Position numbers and translations under genes: made by a program
From: an uncultured Oscillibacter sp.
GTDB taxonomy: Bacteria; Bacillota; Clostridia; Oscillospirales; Oscillospiraceae
Length of the DNA stretch: 64,000 nt
Reading direction: 5' to 3'
Assembly (NCBI GenBank): GCA_910577405.1
Contig: CAJTMG010000016.1
Coordinates: 11,324 to 75,323 of the forward strand
Notes under the pieces: model-generated
Told to the model about the DNA's origin: nothing
The model's database searches: none
The model's input: only the letters and a program-made list of their open reading frames with translations
Shown here: piece after piece, positions 11,901 through 19,949 of the stretch
Numbering within the stretch: position 1 is the stretch's first letter
Layout of the letters: each line of letters starts with the position of its first letter

Positions 11901-13263
11901 GTCCCAGGAAGTCATTATCCGGAAAGACGACTGCGGCGCGACCCATGGCATCAAGGTTTCCGAAATCAGCGAGGGCGGGCAGGTGATTGAAGACCTGGCG
12001 ACCCGTCTCCAGGGCCGGTTCCTGGTGGCCGACGTGGTGGATGCGGATACCGGCGAAGTCCTGATCTCCAACAATGTCATGATGAAGGGCAAGCCGGAGG
12101 CCAAGCTGCTGGAGAGCCGGAAATGGGTACAAGAGAACCCCGGCGATCCCTGCTCCTTCGACCCCGCGGAGGGCAAAAAGGTCGTGGTCATGATCCGTAC
12201 CGTCCTGACCTGCAAGGCCCCCAGCGGCGTCTGTGCCAAGTGCTACGGCATGAACCTTGCAACACAGCAGCCCGTGGGTCCCGGCGAGGCCGTCGGCATT
12301 ATCGCGGCCCAGTCCATCGGCGAACCCGGCACCCAGCTGACTATGCGTACCTTCCACACCGGCGGTCTGGCTGGCGGCGATATCACCCAGGGCCTTCCCC
12401 GTGTCGAGGAGCTGTTTGAGGCCCGGAAACCCAAGCGGATGGCTACCCTGTCTGAAATCAGCGGCACCGTCCACTTTGAGGAAGCCGCCAAGGGCAGCCT
12501 GCTCAATATCGTTGTCACTGCCCCCGACGGTGATACCCGCTCTTATGCCGTGCCCCATACCGGCTTGCAGGTGAAGGAGGGCGAAGTGATTGAGGCGGGC
12601 CACCAGCTCACCTACGGCGCGCTGAATCCCCACGACGTGCTCCATATCCGGGGCGCGGACGCGGTGTATAACTATCTGATTCAGGAAGTCCTCCGGGTGT
12701 ACCGTCAGCAGGGCGTGGACATCAACGATAAGCATATTGAGGTCATTGTCCGTCAGATGATGCGCAAGGTCCGGCTGGAGGACGCGGGCGACACCGATTT
12801 GCTGGACGGCTCTATGGTGGACGTTCTGGAGCTGGACAACGCCAACGACGAGATCGCCCGCCGGAATGAAAACGGAGAGCGTCAGGAGGACGGAGAGCCC
12901 CTGCGTCCCGCCGTAGGCACCCAGCTGCTCATGGGCATCACCAAGGCGTCCCTGGCGACGGATTCCTTCCTGTCCGCGGCGTCCTTCCAGGAGACCACCA
13001 AGGTCCTGACGGAAGCCGCCATCAAGGGCAAGAAAGACCATCTCTGCGGCCTGAAGGAAAATGTCATCATCGGAAAGCTGATTCCCGCCGGCACAGGACT
13101 TCAGGCGTACCACAGCTTTGCGGAACAGGCTCCCGCGGCGGAGGCGCCGGTGGAGATTCCCGGCGAGGACCCCGAGACGGAGCTGGACCCCTTTGAGATG
13201 CAGGTCCTGGAGGCGATTCCGGCAGCAGTACAGCCCATTCCGGAAATCACCGACCCCGACTGA
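8914..13263 (+). CDS. rpoC: RNA polymerase beta' subunit
   Basis: 1449 residues, longer than the roughly 1200 usual in Firmicutes. The N-terminal zinc site is CHCGKYKKIRYKGKICDRCG (~66-86). The catalytic Mg site NADFDGDQMAIH lies at ~451, the second zinc site uses the Cys residues of DDCGATHG and LTCKAPSGVCAKC, and the trigger-loop/bridge region is normal. Between LTMDRMG and MYASEDEAMMAYNEG (residues ~513-665) lies about 150 residues of Ala/Lys/Glu-rich, coiled-coil-like sequence absent from B. subtilis beta'. The start at 8914 follows AAGGAGG. The gene is co-transcribed with rpoB and ends at a strong terminator. The extra segment is in frame and appears to be a real lineage-specific insertion. 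Confidence 0.98.
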   Translation: MSDYKAGNNIAFDAIKIGMASPEQIREWSYGEVKKPETINYRTLKPERDGLFCERIFGPTKDWECHCGKYKKIRYKGKICDRCGVEVTRAKVRRERMGHIELATPVSHIWYFKGIPSRMGLLLDISPRILENVLYFASYIVIDPGETPLSRNQILSEKEYRDYREKYEDDFEAGMGAEAVKKLLQAVDMEKLSQQLHAELKGASGQKKTRIVKRLEVVDAFRISGNKPEWMIIDVLPVIPPELRPMVQLDGGRFATSDLNDLYRRVINRNNRLKRLIQLNAPDIIIRNEKRMLQEAVDALIDNGRRGRAVTGANNRALKSLSDLLKGKQGRFRQNLLGKRVDYSGRSVIVVGPELKIYQCGVPKEMAVELFRPFIMKKLVEDQTANNIKSAKKMVDKGDTAVWDALDVIIKDHPVMLNRAPTLHRLGIQAFEPVLVDGRALKLHPLNCTAFNADFDGDQMAIHVPLSAEAQAEARILMLSANNLLRPQDGGPVTVPTQDMVLGSYYLTMDRMGRAEKGAEEIWCEGRGDTRLEAGQVVSADLFLAANECVDKANAVAEEANAEIEKALKTVKRAEGDGFNEKPRSDVDALVKKACKEIARVNRILDKAEKAEQDCGGSVIEKLRAASAALDWDGKDGKTAEDAADVELVPVEKFPLKQKAVYKPLRMYASEDEAMMAYNEGVIGAHCPILVRRTLIHQTVIEEEGQTAIVDPSFEEWITPNRLQVMRTRRNGRQNYRVREEAFVQVVEITPGRIIFNHNVPQDLGFVDRVVYSEEEIQNASPEEQARMREAMRHVCDYEITRTCGKKQLGEIVDKTINKHGFTMAAEVLDAVKSTGYKYSTQAAITVSIADMTIPPKKYEMVAATERTVLDIEAQYMMGFMTEQERYKQVVESWEATTEDVSKALQANLDRYNPIFMMADSGARGSMKQIRQLAGMRGLIANTAGRTIEIPIKANYREGLTALEYFISSRGARKGLADTALRTADSGYLTRRMVDVSQEVIIRKDDCGATHGIKVSEISEGGQVIEDLATRLQGRFLVADVVDADTGEVLISNNVMMKGKPEAKLLESRKWVQENPGDPCSFDPAEGKKVVVMIRTVLTCKAPSGVCAKCYGMNLATQQPVGPGEAVGIIAAQSIGEPGTQLTMRTFHTGGLAGGDITQGLPRVEELFEARKPKRMATLSEISGTVHFEEAAKGSLLNIVVTAPDGDTRSYAVPHTGLQVKEGEVIEAGHQLTYGALNPHDVLHIRGADAVYNYLIQEVLRVYRQQGVDINDKHIEVIVRQMMRKVRLEDAGDTDLLDGSMVDVLELDNANDEIARRNENGERQEDGEPLRPAVGTQLLMGITKASLATDSFLSAASFQETTKVLTEAAIKGKKDHLCGLKENVIIGKLIPAGTGLQAYHSFAEQAPAAEAPVEIPGEDPETELDPFEMQVLEAIPAAVQPIPEITDPD

Positions 13264-13290
13264 CAGCAGTCTTAATAACCAGCGCAGAAT

Positions 13291-13340
13291 AAACGAATTC
13301 CCTCAGAAGACCTTGAAAACGGGTCTTTTGAGGGAATTTT
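13291..13340. terminator. Terminator between convergent rpoC and comM
   Basis: CCCTCA-G-AAGACC pairs with GGGTCTT-TT-GAGGG, then AATTTTG on the plus strand. The T-run on the minus side is weaker. Confidence 0.8.
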
Positions 13341-13346
13341 GTTCTG

Positions 13347-14864
13347 TCAGCCTTTGAGAATGTCGGTGTTCCGGTACTGGATGGCCTCCGCGAGATGGGC
13401 CGCGCCGATATCAGGTTCCCCCTCCAGGTCCGCGATGGTCCGTGCAACCCGAAGGATACGGTCATGGGAACGGGCAGTAAGACCCATACGCTGGAAGGCA
13501 TTTTTCATCAGCTTTTCCCCCGCGTCGTCCAGCCGGCAGAATTCCGCGAGCTGTGACGGGGCAATCTGTGCGTTGCAGGCCGCGCCGGACCCGGAGAGCC
13601 GCGCCGTCTGAACAGCCCTTGCCGCGTCCACCCGGGCCTTTACGTCCTTGGAGCTTTCCGGCTTCTCTCTGCGGCGCATGGCTTCATATTCCACTGACGG
13701 CACCGTAATATGGAGATCGATCCGGTCCAAAAGAGGCCCTGAAATCTTCTCCACATACCGCGCCCGCTCCCGGTCAGAACAGGTGCAGCGGCGGTCCGGA
13801 TGCCCCCGCCAGCCGCAGCGACAGGGATTCATAGCGCACACCAGCTGGAATCTCGCCGGAAGCTTCATGGTCCCTCCGGCCCGGGCCACTGTCACCTCTC
13901 CGTCCTCTAAAGGCTGACGCAGGACTTCCAGAGCGTCCCGGCGGAATTCGGGCAGCTCGTCCAGGAACAGCACGCCGTTATGGGCCAGGGAGATTTCCCC
14001 CGGACGCATTGCCGGACCGCCTCCCGCCAGCGCCGAAGCCGAGGTGGAGTGATGGGGGTTCCGGAAGGGCCTCCGGGTCAGCAGCGGGTTCCGGGGGTCC
14101 GTCAGGCCAGCCACAGACCAAACCCCTGACACGGCCAGCGCTTCCTCACGGCCCATATCCGGCAGAATGGACGGCAGCCGCTTGGCCAGCATGGATTTCC
14201 CCGCGCCGGGAGAGCCGATCAAAAGCACGTTGTGGCCTCCGGCGGCGGCAATCTCCAAGGCCCGCTTGACATTCTCCTGCCCCATCACGTCCTGGAAGTC
14301 CAGCAGGTTTTTTTCGCTGTTGTCCGGAGTCCAGCGGGGCGCGGGGTCCAGAAGCCGTTCCCCCCGGAGATGGGCCATCAGGGAGGCAACGTCCGGCACG
14401 CCATAGACCGTCAGACCGCCCGCAAGGGTTGCCTCGGCAGCGTTCTCCGCAGGCACGAACAGCCTCCGTATGCCTGCCGCCTCCGCCGCCAAAGCCATGG
14501 GAAGCACTCCCGTCACACGCCGCAAGGCTCCCGTCAAAGACAGCTCCCCGATAAAAGCGGCGTCCTCCGGCGGCGCTGGCAGGTCCCCGGCGGCAGACAG
14601 AATTCCTACGAAAATCGGCAGGTCGTAGACAGTCCCCGCTTTCTTCTTTCCCGCCGGGGCCAGGTTTACCGTGATCCGGCTGACAGGAAACTTCACGTCT
14701 CCGTTCTTCACCGCCGCCCGTACCCGTTCCCGAGCCTCCCGCACCGCCGCGTCCGGAAGCCCTACAACCTCAAATGCCGGAAGCCCGCCCGACAGAAAGC
14801 ATTCCGCGCTGACCTCGTATCCCTGCACGCCGCTCAGACCCAGGGACCGCACTGTTACTACCAT
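13347..14864 (-). CDS. comM: ComM/YifB-type Mg-chelatase-like AAA+ ATPase
   Basis: 505 residues, normal for the family. The N-terminal domain starts VRSLGLSGVQGYEV, a Lon-protease-like fold. The AAA+ core has Walker A GSPGAGKSML (~215) and Walker B GVLFLDELPEF (~296). A Cys-rich CNPCRCGWRGHPDRRC motif and the C-terminal Mg-chelatase domain follow. In ComM-characterised species this hexameric helicase drives branch migration of incoming DNA during natural transformation; whether this host is competent is unknown. The ATG at 14864 has AGGAGGT eight bases upstream. The gene stands alone, convergent with rpoC. Confidence 0.93.
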   Translation of the reverse strand: MVVTVRSLGLSGVQGYEVSAECFLSGGLPAFEVVGLPDAAVREARERVRAAVKNGDVKFPVSRITVNLAPAGKKKAGTVYDLPIFVGILSAAGDLPAPPEDAAFIGELSLTGALRRVTGVLPMALAAEAAGIRRLFVPAENAAEATLAGGLTVYGVPDVASLMAHLRGERLLDPAPRWTPDNSEKNLLDFQDVMGQENVKRALEIAAAGGHNVLLIGSPGAGKSMLAKRLPSILPDMGREEALAVSGVWSVAGLTDPRNPLLTRRPFRNPHHSTSASALAGGGPAMRPGEISLAHNGVLFLDELPEFRRDALEVLRQPLEDGEVTVARAGGTMKLPARFQLVCAMNPCRCGWRGHPDRRCTCSDRERARYVEKISGPLLDRIDLHITVPSVEYEAMRRREKPESSKDVKARVDAARAVQTARLSGSGAACNAQIAPSQLAEFCRLDDAGEKLMKNAFQRMGLTARSHDRILRVARTIADLEGEPDIGAAHLAEAIQYRNTDILKG

Positions 14865-15013
14865 CGCCTTTGACCTCCTGTATTTTGTCATTTTTATCCA
14901 CTATACCACAAAATACCTCAAAAGAAAAGGACTGCACAGGAACTTCCGGACCGCTTCTGAAAATAACAGACAAAAAAGAAGAATTTCAAACGTTCTCAGA
15001 CGCCGGACAGTTC

Positions 15014-15041
15014 TTGAAGCGCCGCCAGCCTTTGCTATGAT
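15014..15041 (+). promoter_or_regulatory. Possible upstream nifJ promoter
   Basis: TTGAAG, 16 bases, TATGAT, with an extended -10 TG (TTTGCTATGAT). It lies about 310 bases upstream of nifJ and would give a long leader. Confidence 0.4.
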
Positions 15042-15236
15042 AAAATGAAGGACAAACCCAGAATAGAAAATGCCTCCCGCCGCCCGATTTCCGGCTCCCA
15101 GACTTTGAAGAAAAAGAACAGAAAACCAAAAGCAAAACTGCCGGAGAAAAGACGACCCCACCCGGACCGTCCGGCAAAATCGTTTACCTGGCAAGAAAGG
15201 GCGGAAAAATTTGTGCAAAAAATAACAAAGCTCCAG

Positions 15237-15265
15237 TTTACAGAGGGGAAAAGTCGTGCTATAAT
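15237..15265 (+). promoter_or_regulatory. Main nifJ promoter
   Basis: TTTACA, 17 bases, TATAAT, with an extended -10 TG (GTGCTATAAT). It is near-perfect and about 84 bases before the start codon, as expected for a highly expressed metabolic enzyme. Confidence 0.8.
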
Positions 15266-15348
15266 AAAAAACGCATGGGAGTTCGGCAGGGGAGAGAGGC
15301 CGGGTTTCCTGTCTTTGGAGAGATTGCGAGTTAACAGGAGGTACATTT

Positions 15349-18300
15349 ATGGCAAGAAAGTTCAAGTCCATGGACGGCAATAACGCCGCTGCATACGTCA
15401 GCTACGCGTTTACCGAGGTGGCCGGGATTTACCCCATCACCCCGTCTTCGCCCATGGCAGATCTGGTCGATCAGTGGTCCGCTGCTGGTCAGAAGAATAT
15501 CTTCGGCACCACCGTCAAGGTCTGTGAGATGCAGTCCGAGGCTGGCGCGTCCGGCACCGTGCATGGCTCCTTGGCCGCGGGCGCTATGACCACCACCTAC
15601 ACGGCCTCTCAGGGTTTGCTGCTCATGATTCCCAATATGTATAAAATCGCCGGCGAGCTGCTGCCCTGCGTGTTCCATGTCTCTGCACGTACCGTGTCCA
15701 GTCACGCGCTGAATATCTTCGGCGACCATTCCGACGTGCTGGCCTGCCGTCAGACCGGTTTCGCTATGCTCTGCGAGGGCAACGTGCAGGAAGTCATGGA
15801 CCTCAGCCCTGTGGCGCATCTGGCCGCCATCGAGGGAAAGGTTCCCTTTATCAACTTCTTCGACGGCTTCCGGACTTCTCACGAGATTCAGAAAGTCGCC
15901 GTCTGGGATTACGACGACCTGAAGGAAATGTGCGATATGGACGCCGTGGACGCGTTCCGCAAGCACGCCCTGAATCCCGAGCGTCCGGCTATGCGCGGCT
16001 CTCACGAGAACGGCGATATCTTCTTCCAGCATCGTGAAGCCTGCAACCCCTATTACGACGCTCTGCCCGATGTGGTCGAGAAGTATATGGGCAAGATCAA
16101 CGAGAAGCTGGGCACCAATTATCAGCTCTTTAACTACTACGGCGCTCCCGACGCGGAACGTGTGATCATCGCTATGGGCTCCATCTGCGACGTGGCCGAG
16201 GAAGTCATCGATTACATGACCGCCAAGGGTGAAAAGGTCGGCCTGATCAAAGTCCGCCTGTATCGTCCCTTCAAGGCAGACAAGCTCATCGCCGCTATCC
16301 CCGCCGCCTGCAAGAAGATCGCCGTTCTGGACCGCACCAAGGAACCCGGTTCCCAGGGCGAGCCTCTGTATATGGACGTTGTCACCGCTCTGGCCAACGC
16401 CGGCAGAAACGACATCAAGGTCATCGGCGGCCGTTACGGTCTGGGCAGCAAGGACACCCCGCCCGCCAGCGTCTTCGCCGTGTATGACGAGCTGGCAAAG
16501 GACGAGATGAAGCGTCAGTTCACCATCGGCATCGTGGACGACGTGACCCACCTCAGCCTGGAGGAGAAGCCCGCACCCAATACCGCCGCGGAAGGCACCA
16601 TCGAGTGCAAGTTCTGGGGTCTGGGCGGCGACGGTACTGTCGGCGCAAACAAGAACTCCATCAAGATCATCGGCGACCATACCGACAAGTACGTGCAGGC
16701 TTACTTCCAGTACGACTCCAAGAAGACCGGCGGCGTCACCGTCAGCCATCTGCGCTTCGGCGATAAGGCCATCCGGTCCCCCTACTATATCAATAAGGCC
16801 GACTTCGTTGCCTGCCATGTGCCCGCCTACATCATCAAGGCGTTCCCCATGGTCCGGGACGTGAAGGACGGCGGTACCTTCCTCATCAACTGCCAGTGGA
16901 GCGATGAAGAGGTCAACAAGCATATGCCCGCCGTGGCCAAGCGCTATATTGCCGCCCATAATATCCAGGTCTATACCATCAACGCCATCGACCTGGCCCG
17001 GGACATCGGCATGGGCAAGCGTACCAACACCATCCTCCAGTCCGCGTTCTTCTCTCTGGCCAAGGTCATGCCCGAGGCGGAGGCCATCCAGTATATGAAG
17101 GACGCCGCTACCCATTCCTACCTGAAGAAGGGTCAGGACGTGGTGGATATGAACCACAAGGCCATTGACGCAGGCGCCACCGCTTACAGGAAGTTCGAGG
17201 TTCCCGCTGACTGGGCCGACGCGCAGGATACCCCCGATACCACCGTGCGCACCGGACGTCCCGAGTTGGTGGAGCAGGTCAAGAACATCCTGGACCCCGT
17301 GGGCCGTATGGATGGCGACAGCCTGCCCGTGTCCGCCTTCGTGAAGCACGTGGACGGTCAGTTTGAGCTGGGCGCGGCTGCCTACGAAAAGCGCGGCGTG
17401 GCCGTCACGGTGCCTACCTGGATTCCCGAGAACTGCATCCAGTGCAACCAGTGCGCCTATGTCTGCCCCCATGCGACCATCCGTCCCTACGCCCTGACCG
17501 CGGACGAGGCTGGCAAGGCTCCCGCTGCCGCAAAGATTGTGGACGCCACCGGCAAGAATGATTACAAGTTCACCATGGCCGTTTCTCCGCTGGACTGCAT
17601 GGGCTGCGGCGTGTGCGTCAGCGTCTGCCCGGGCAAGAAGGGCGAGAAGGCTTTGAAGATGGTTCCCCAGGAGCAGGAGGCCGCTCAGCAGGATGTGTTC
17701 AATTACTGCGTGGCCGAGGTCTCCGAGAAGGCCGATATGCAGGCTCTGCCCGGCGTGAAGGGAAGCCAGTTCCGTCAGCCGCTGCTGGAATTCTCCGGCT
17801 CCTGCGCGGGCTGTGCCGAGACCAGCTACGCGCGCCTTGTTACCCAGCTCTTTGGCGACCGTATGTATATCTCCAACGCTACCGGCTGCTCCTCCATCTG
17901 GGGCGGACCCGCTGCCACCTCTCCTTACTGCACCAATAAGGATGGTCATGGCCCCGCATGGTCCAACTCCCTGTTCGAGGACAACGCTGAGCATGGTCTG
18001 GGTATGTACCTGGGTCAAAAGGCCATCCGCGACAGCCTGAAGGCCAAGACCGAGGCCCTGATTGCTGTGCCTTACACATACAAGCCCTTGAAGGACGCGG
18101 CTCAGAAGTGGCTGGACACCATGGAAGACGGCAAGGCCAATGGCGAGGCCACTAAGGAATATGTGAAGCTCCTGGAAGAGAGCATTATGACCGTGGACGA
18201 CATCGTAGCCTTTACCTCCAGCCCCGACGCCGCTAAGGTCTTTGGCGATCAGCTGCCTCAGTTCCAGGCCCATGCCAAGGAACTCAAGGCCAGCGGCGCG

Positions 18301-19017
18301 AAGTTCTGCGACTGCGACGCCTGCAAGCTGGTTGCCGAGATCCTGGCCCAGAAGGAATACCTGGCCAAGAAGTCCGTCTGGATCTTCGGCGGCGACGGCT
18401 GGGCTTACGACATCGGCTTCGGCGGCGTGGATCATGTGCTTGCTTCCGGCAACGACGTGAATATCTTCGTGTTCGATACCGAGGTTTACTCCAACACCGG
18501 CGGTCAGGCTTCCAAGTCCTCCAACATCGGTCAGGTGGCACAGTTCGCCGCGGCTGGCAAGGAAGTGAAGAAGAAGTCCCTGGCTGAAATCGCCATGAGC
18601 TATGGTTACGTCTACGTTGCCCAGATTGCCATGGGCGCGAATCCGGCTCAGACCCTCAAGGCCATTCAAGAAGCGGAAGCCTATCCCGGCCCGTCCCTGA
18701 TTATCGGCTACTCTCCCTGTGAGATGCACAGCATCAAGGGCGGTATGGCCAACTGCCAGGCGGAAATGAAGAAGGCTGTCGAGTGCGGCTACTGGAACCT
18801 GTTCCGCTTCAATCCCGCCGCGGAGGGCGCGAAGTTCACTCTGGACTCCAAGGAACCCGCCGGCGGCTATCAGGACTTCCTGAAGAACGAAGCCCGCTAC
18901 AGCCGTCTGACCCGCGAGTTCCCCGACCGTGCCGGCGAGCTGTTCCAGCGCAACGAGCAGGCCGCAATGGACCGCTATCAGCATCTGCTCAAGCTCAAGG
19001 AGATGTACGCCGACTAA
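15349..19017 (+). CDS. nifJ: Pyruvate:ferredoxin (flavodoxin) oxidoreductase
   Basis: 1222 residues, the full single-chain form. It oxidises pyruvate to acetyl-CoA and CO2 while reducing ferredoxin, the central step of anaerobic pyruvate breakdown. Domain I begins YVSYAFTEVAGIYPITPSSPMADL. Two 4Fe-4S clusters are bound by CIQCNQCAYVCP (~695) and CMGCGVCVSVCP (~750). The C-terminal thiamine diphosphate domain contains CAGCAETSYARL, GCSSIWGG and GGDGWAYDIGFGG (~1014). The start has AGGAGGT at good spacing. Codon use is strongly biased, as in highly expressed genes. It forms its own unit with a consensus promoter and two tandem terminators. Confidence 0.97.
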   Translation: MARKFKSMDGNNAAAYVSYAFTEVAGIYPITPSSPMADLVDQWSAAGQKNIFGTTVKVCEMQSEAGASGTVHGSLAAGAMTTTYTASQGLLLMIPNMYKIAGELLPCVFHVSARTVSSHALNIFGDHSDVLACRQTGFAMLCEGNVQEVMDLSPVAHLAAIEGKVPFINFFDGFRTSHEIQKVAVWDYDDLKEMCDMDAVDAFRKHALNPERPAMRGSHENGDIFFQHREACNPYYDALPDVVEKYMGKINEKLGTNYQLFNYYGAPDAERVIIAMGSICDVAEEVIDYMTAKGEKVGLIKVRLYRPFKADKLIAAIPAACKKIAVLDRTKEPGSQGEPLYMDVVTALANAGRNDIKVIGGRYGLGSKDTPPASVFAVYDELAKDEMKRQFTIGIVDDVTHLSLEEKPAPNTAAEGTIECKFWGLGGDGTVGANKNSIKIIGDHTDKYVQAYFQYDSKKTGGVTVSHLRFGDKAIRSPYYINKADFVACHVPAYIIKAFPMVRDVKDGGTFLINCQWSDEEVNKHMPAVAKRYIAAHNIQVYTINAIDLARDIGMGKRTNTILQSAFFSLAKVMPEAEAIQYMKDAATHSYLKKGQDVVDMNHKAIDAGATAYRKFEVPADWADAQDTPDTTVRTGRPELVEQVKNILDPVGRMDGDSLPVSAFVKHVDGQFELGAAAYEKRGVAVTVPTWIPENCIQCNQCAYVCPHATIRPYALTADEAGKAPAAAKIVDATGKNDYKFTMAVSPLDCMGCGVCVSVCPGKKGEKALKMVPQEQEAAQQDVFNYCVAEVSEKADMQALPGVKGSQFRQPLLEFSGSCAGCAETSYARLVTQLFGDRMYISNATGCSSIWGGPAATSPYCTNKDGHGPAWSNSLFEDNAEHGLGMYLGQKAIRDSLKAKTEALIAVPYTYKPLKDAAQKWLDTMEDGKANGEATKEYVKLLEESIMTVDDIVAFTSSPDAAKVFGDQLPQFQAHAKELKASGAKFCDCDACKLVAEILAQKEYLAKKSVWIFGGDGWAYDIGFGGVDHVLASGNDVNIFVFDTEVYSNTGGQASKSSNIGQVAQFAAAGKEVKKKSLAEIAMSYGYVYVAQIAMGANPAQTLKAIQEAEAYPGPSLIIGYSPCEMHSIKGGMANCQAEMKKAVECGYWNLFRFNPAAEGAKFTLDSKEPAGGYQDFLKNEARYSRLTREFPDRAGELFQRNEQAAMDRYQHLLKLKEMYAD

Positions 19018-19051
19018 GACACGGCTCTCCTGAAAGCGAAAAGAATATCAA

Positions 19052-19085
19052 GGCGTCCGTGGGATTTTCCTGCGGGCGTCTTTTT
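19052..19085 (+). terminator. First nifJ terminator
   Basis: GGCGTCCG pairs with CGGGCGTC (two G.U), then TTTTTG. Confidence 0.75.
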
Positions 19086-19099
19086 GCCCGGGAATGCAG

Positions 19100-19145
19100 A
19101 AACGCGGCGGGTCCGGACAAAGCAGGACCTGCCGCGTTTTTGTTT
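19100..19145. terminator. Second, very stable nifJ terminator
   Basis: AACGCGGC-G-GGTCC pairs with GGACC-T-GCCGCGTT, followed by TTTTTGTTTG. It also lies downstream of the convergent lipoprotein gene and could serve it. Confidence 0.85.
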
Positions 19146-19191
19146 GTATCCCTTATTTATCTCTGTAAGTACCCGTCGCACCGCAAGAGGT

Positions 19192-19899
19192 TTATTTACT
19201 GTAAATGCTTATTTCCTGCGCGAAATTGACACTTATGACCGGTTTTCCGGAGCCTGCTTCAAGACCGTTCTCTTCGAGGATATCCTGTGGGTCATTGATT
19301 GTACCGTCCTGGGTCAAGTTCAAGTCCATCGTTATATTGTCAGGAAATCTGTCAAAATAAACGGAGACTCTTTTGAAAATATCTGATTCTGAACCATCCA
19401 GCGTGATATCATGATTCAGACGCTCTGCCTCCAGATCAAGATTCACAAGAGAATCGTTTGCGTGAACCCATACATCGGAATTGATCGTATCTAAAGAGAC
19501 CTGCCCGAAATCGCCTCCTATTTCAACCTTCTCAAATTCTTTTTGCGGTATCTCGATTATAGGGGAGCCGAGGACGTCATTGTCATTTTCCGGATTCTCC
19601 ATCATGAGTTCAATGCTGAGAGTTTCCCCATCCCTGTCGCAGCGAACGGTATAAGTATGCGCCGGGTTCAAATCTCCGTTATAAAATTCAAAATTTTCGC
19701 TTTCACTGCGCCGGATAACGACAGACGAGGCGCTGCCGCTTATATGAACCTGCTTGAAATCTTCAGCTGCAATATCCTCATACATTTTTTCCGGTCCGTC
19801 TGGGGCTGATGGATCAGAAGCATTCAAATCATCTGCTGCGCAAGCTGACAGCCCGGTCATGGTCATAAGCATAACAAACAGAAAGATTGCTCTTTTCAT
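19192..19899 (-). CDS. Putative lipoprotein, beta-rich (DUF4097-like)
   Basis: 235 residues. The N-terminus has a lipoprotein signal ending in a GLSAC lipobox, with Cys20 as the lipidated residue, so it should sit on the outer face of the membrane. The rest is beta-rich with alternating hydrophobic residues (FKQVHISGSASSVVIRRSE, FEKVEIGGDFGQVSL). This repetitive pattern is seen in DUF4097-type putative adhesin domains, but similarity is by eye only. A ribosome binding site AGAGGAA precedes the ATG. It follows the S41-like gene by 50 bases on the same strand and is probably co-transcribed with it. Function unknown. Confidence 0.75.
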   Translation of the reverse strand: MKRAIFLFVMLMTMTGLSACAADDLNASDPSAPDGPEKMYEDIAAEDFKQVHISGSASSVVIRRSESENFEFYNGDLNPAHTYTVRCDRDGETLSIELMMENPENDNDVLGSPIIEIPQKEFEKVEIGGDFGQVSLDTINSDVWVHANDSLVNLDLEAERLNHDITLDGSESDIFKRVSVYFDRFPDNITMDLNLTQDGTINDPQDILEENGLEAGSGKPVISVNFAQEISIYSK

Positions 19900-19949
19900 A
19901 AAATTGGTTCCTCTCTAACCAACGACTATGTTTCTGGATTAGCGGGAAT

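Larger units (their letters stand above)
14865..15348. other. Noncoding gap between divergent comM and nifJ
   Basis: About 480 bases, A-rich on the plus strand from ~15060 to 15240. I see two plus-strand promoters (near 15014 and 15237) and no convincing gene. A 112-codon Lys/Arg-rich frame at 15045-15383 overlaps the nifJ promoter and start, lacks a ribosome binding site and looks spurious. The nifJ leader contains AACAGGAGGT just before the start. Confidence 0.6.

Noticed and set aside
15045..15383. Basic 112-codon frame before nifJ
   Set aside because: It overlaps the nifJ promoter, ribosome binding site and start, lacks its own ribosome binding site, and its Lys/Arg-rich composition follows from A-rich intergenic DNA.
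15331..18984. A 1217-codon open frame antisense to nifJ
   Set aside because: It mirrors the codon bias of a highly expressed GC-rich gene and resembles no protein family; nifJ itself is unmistakable.
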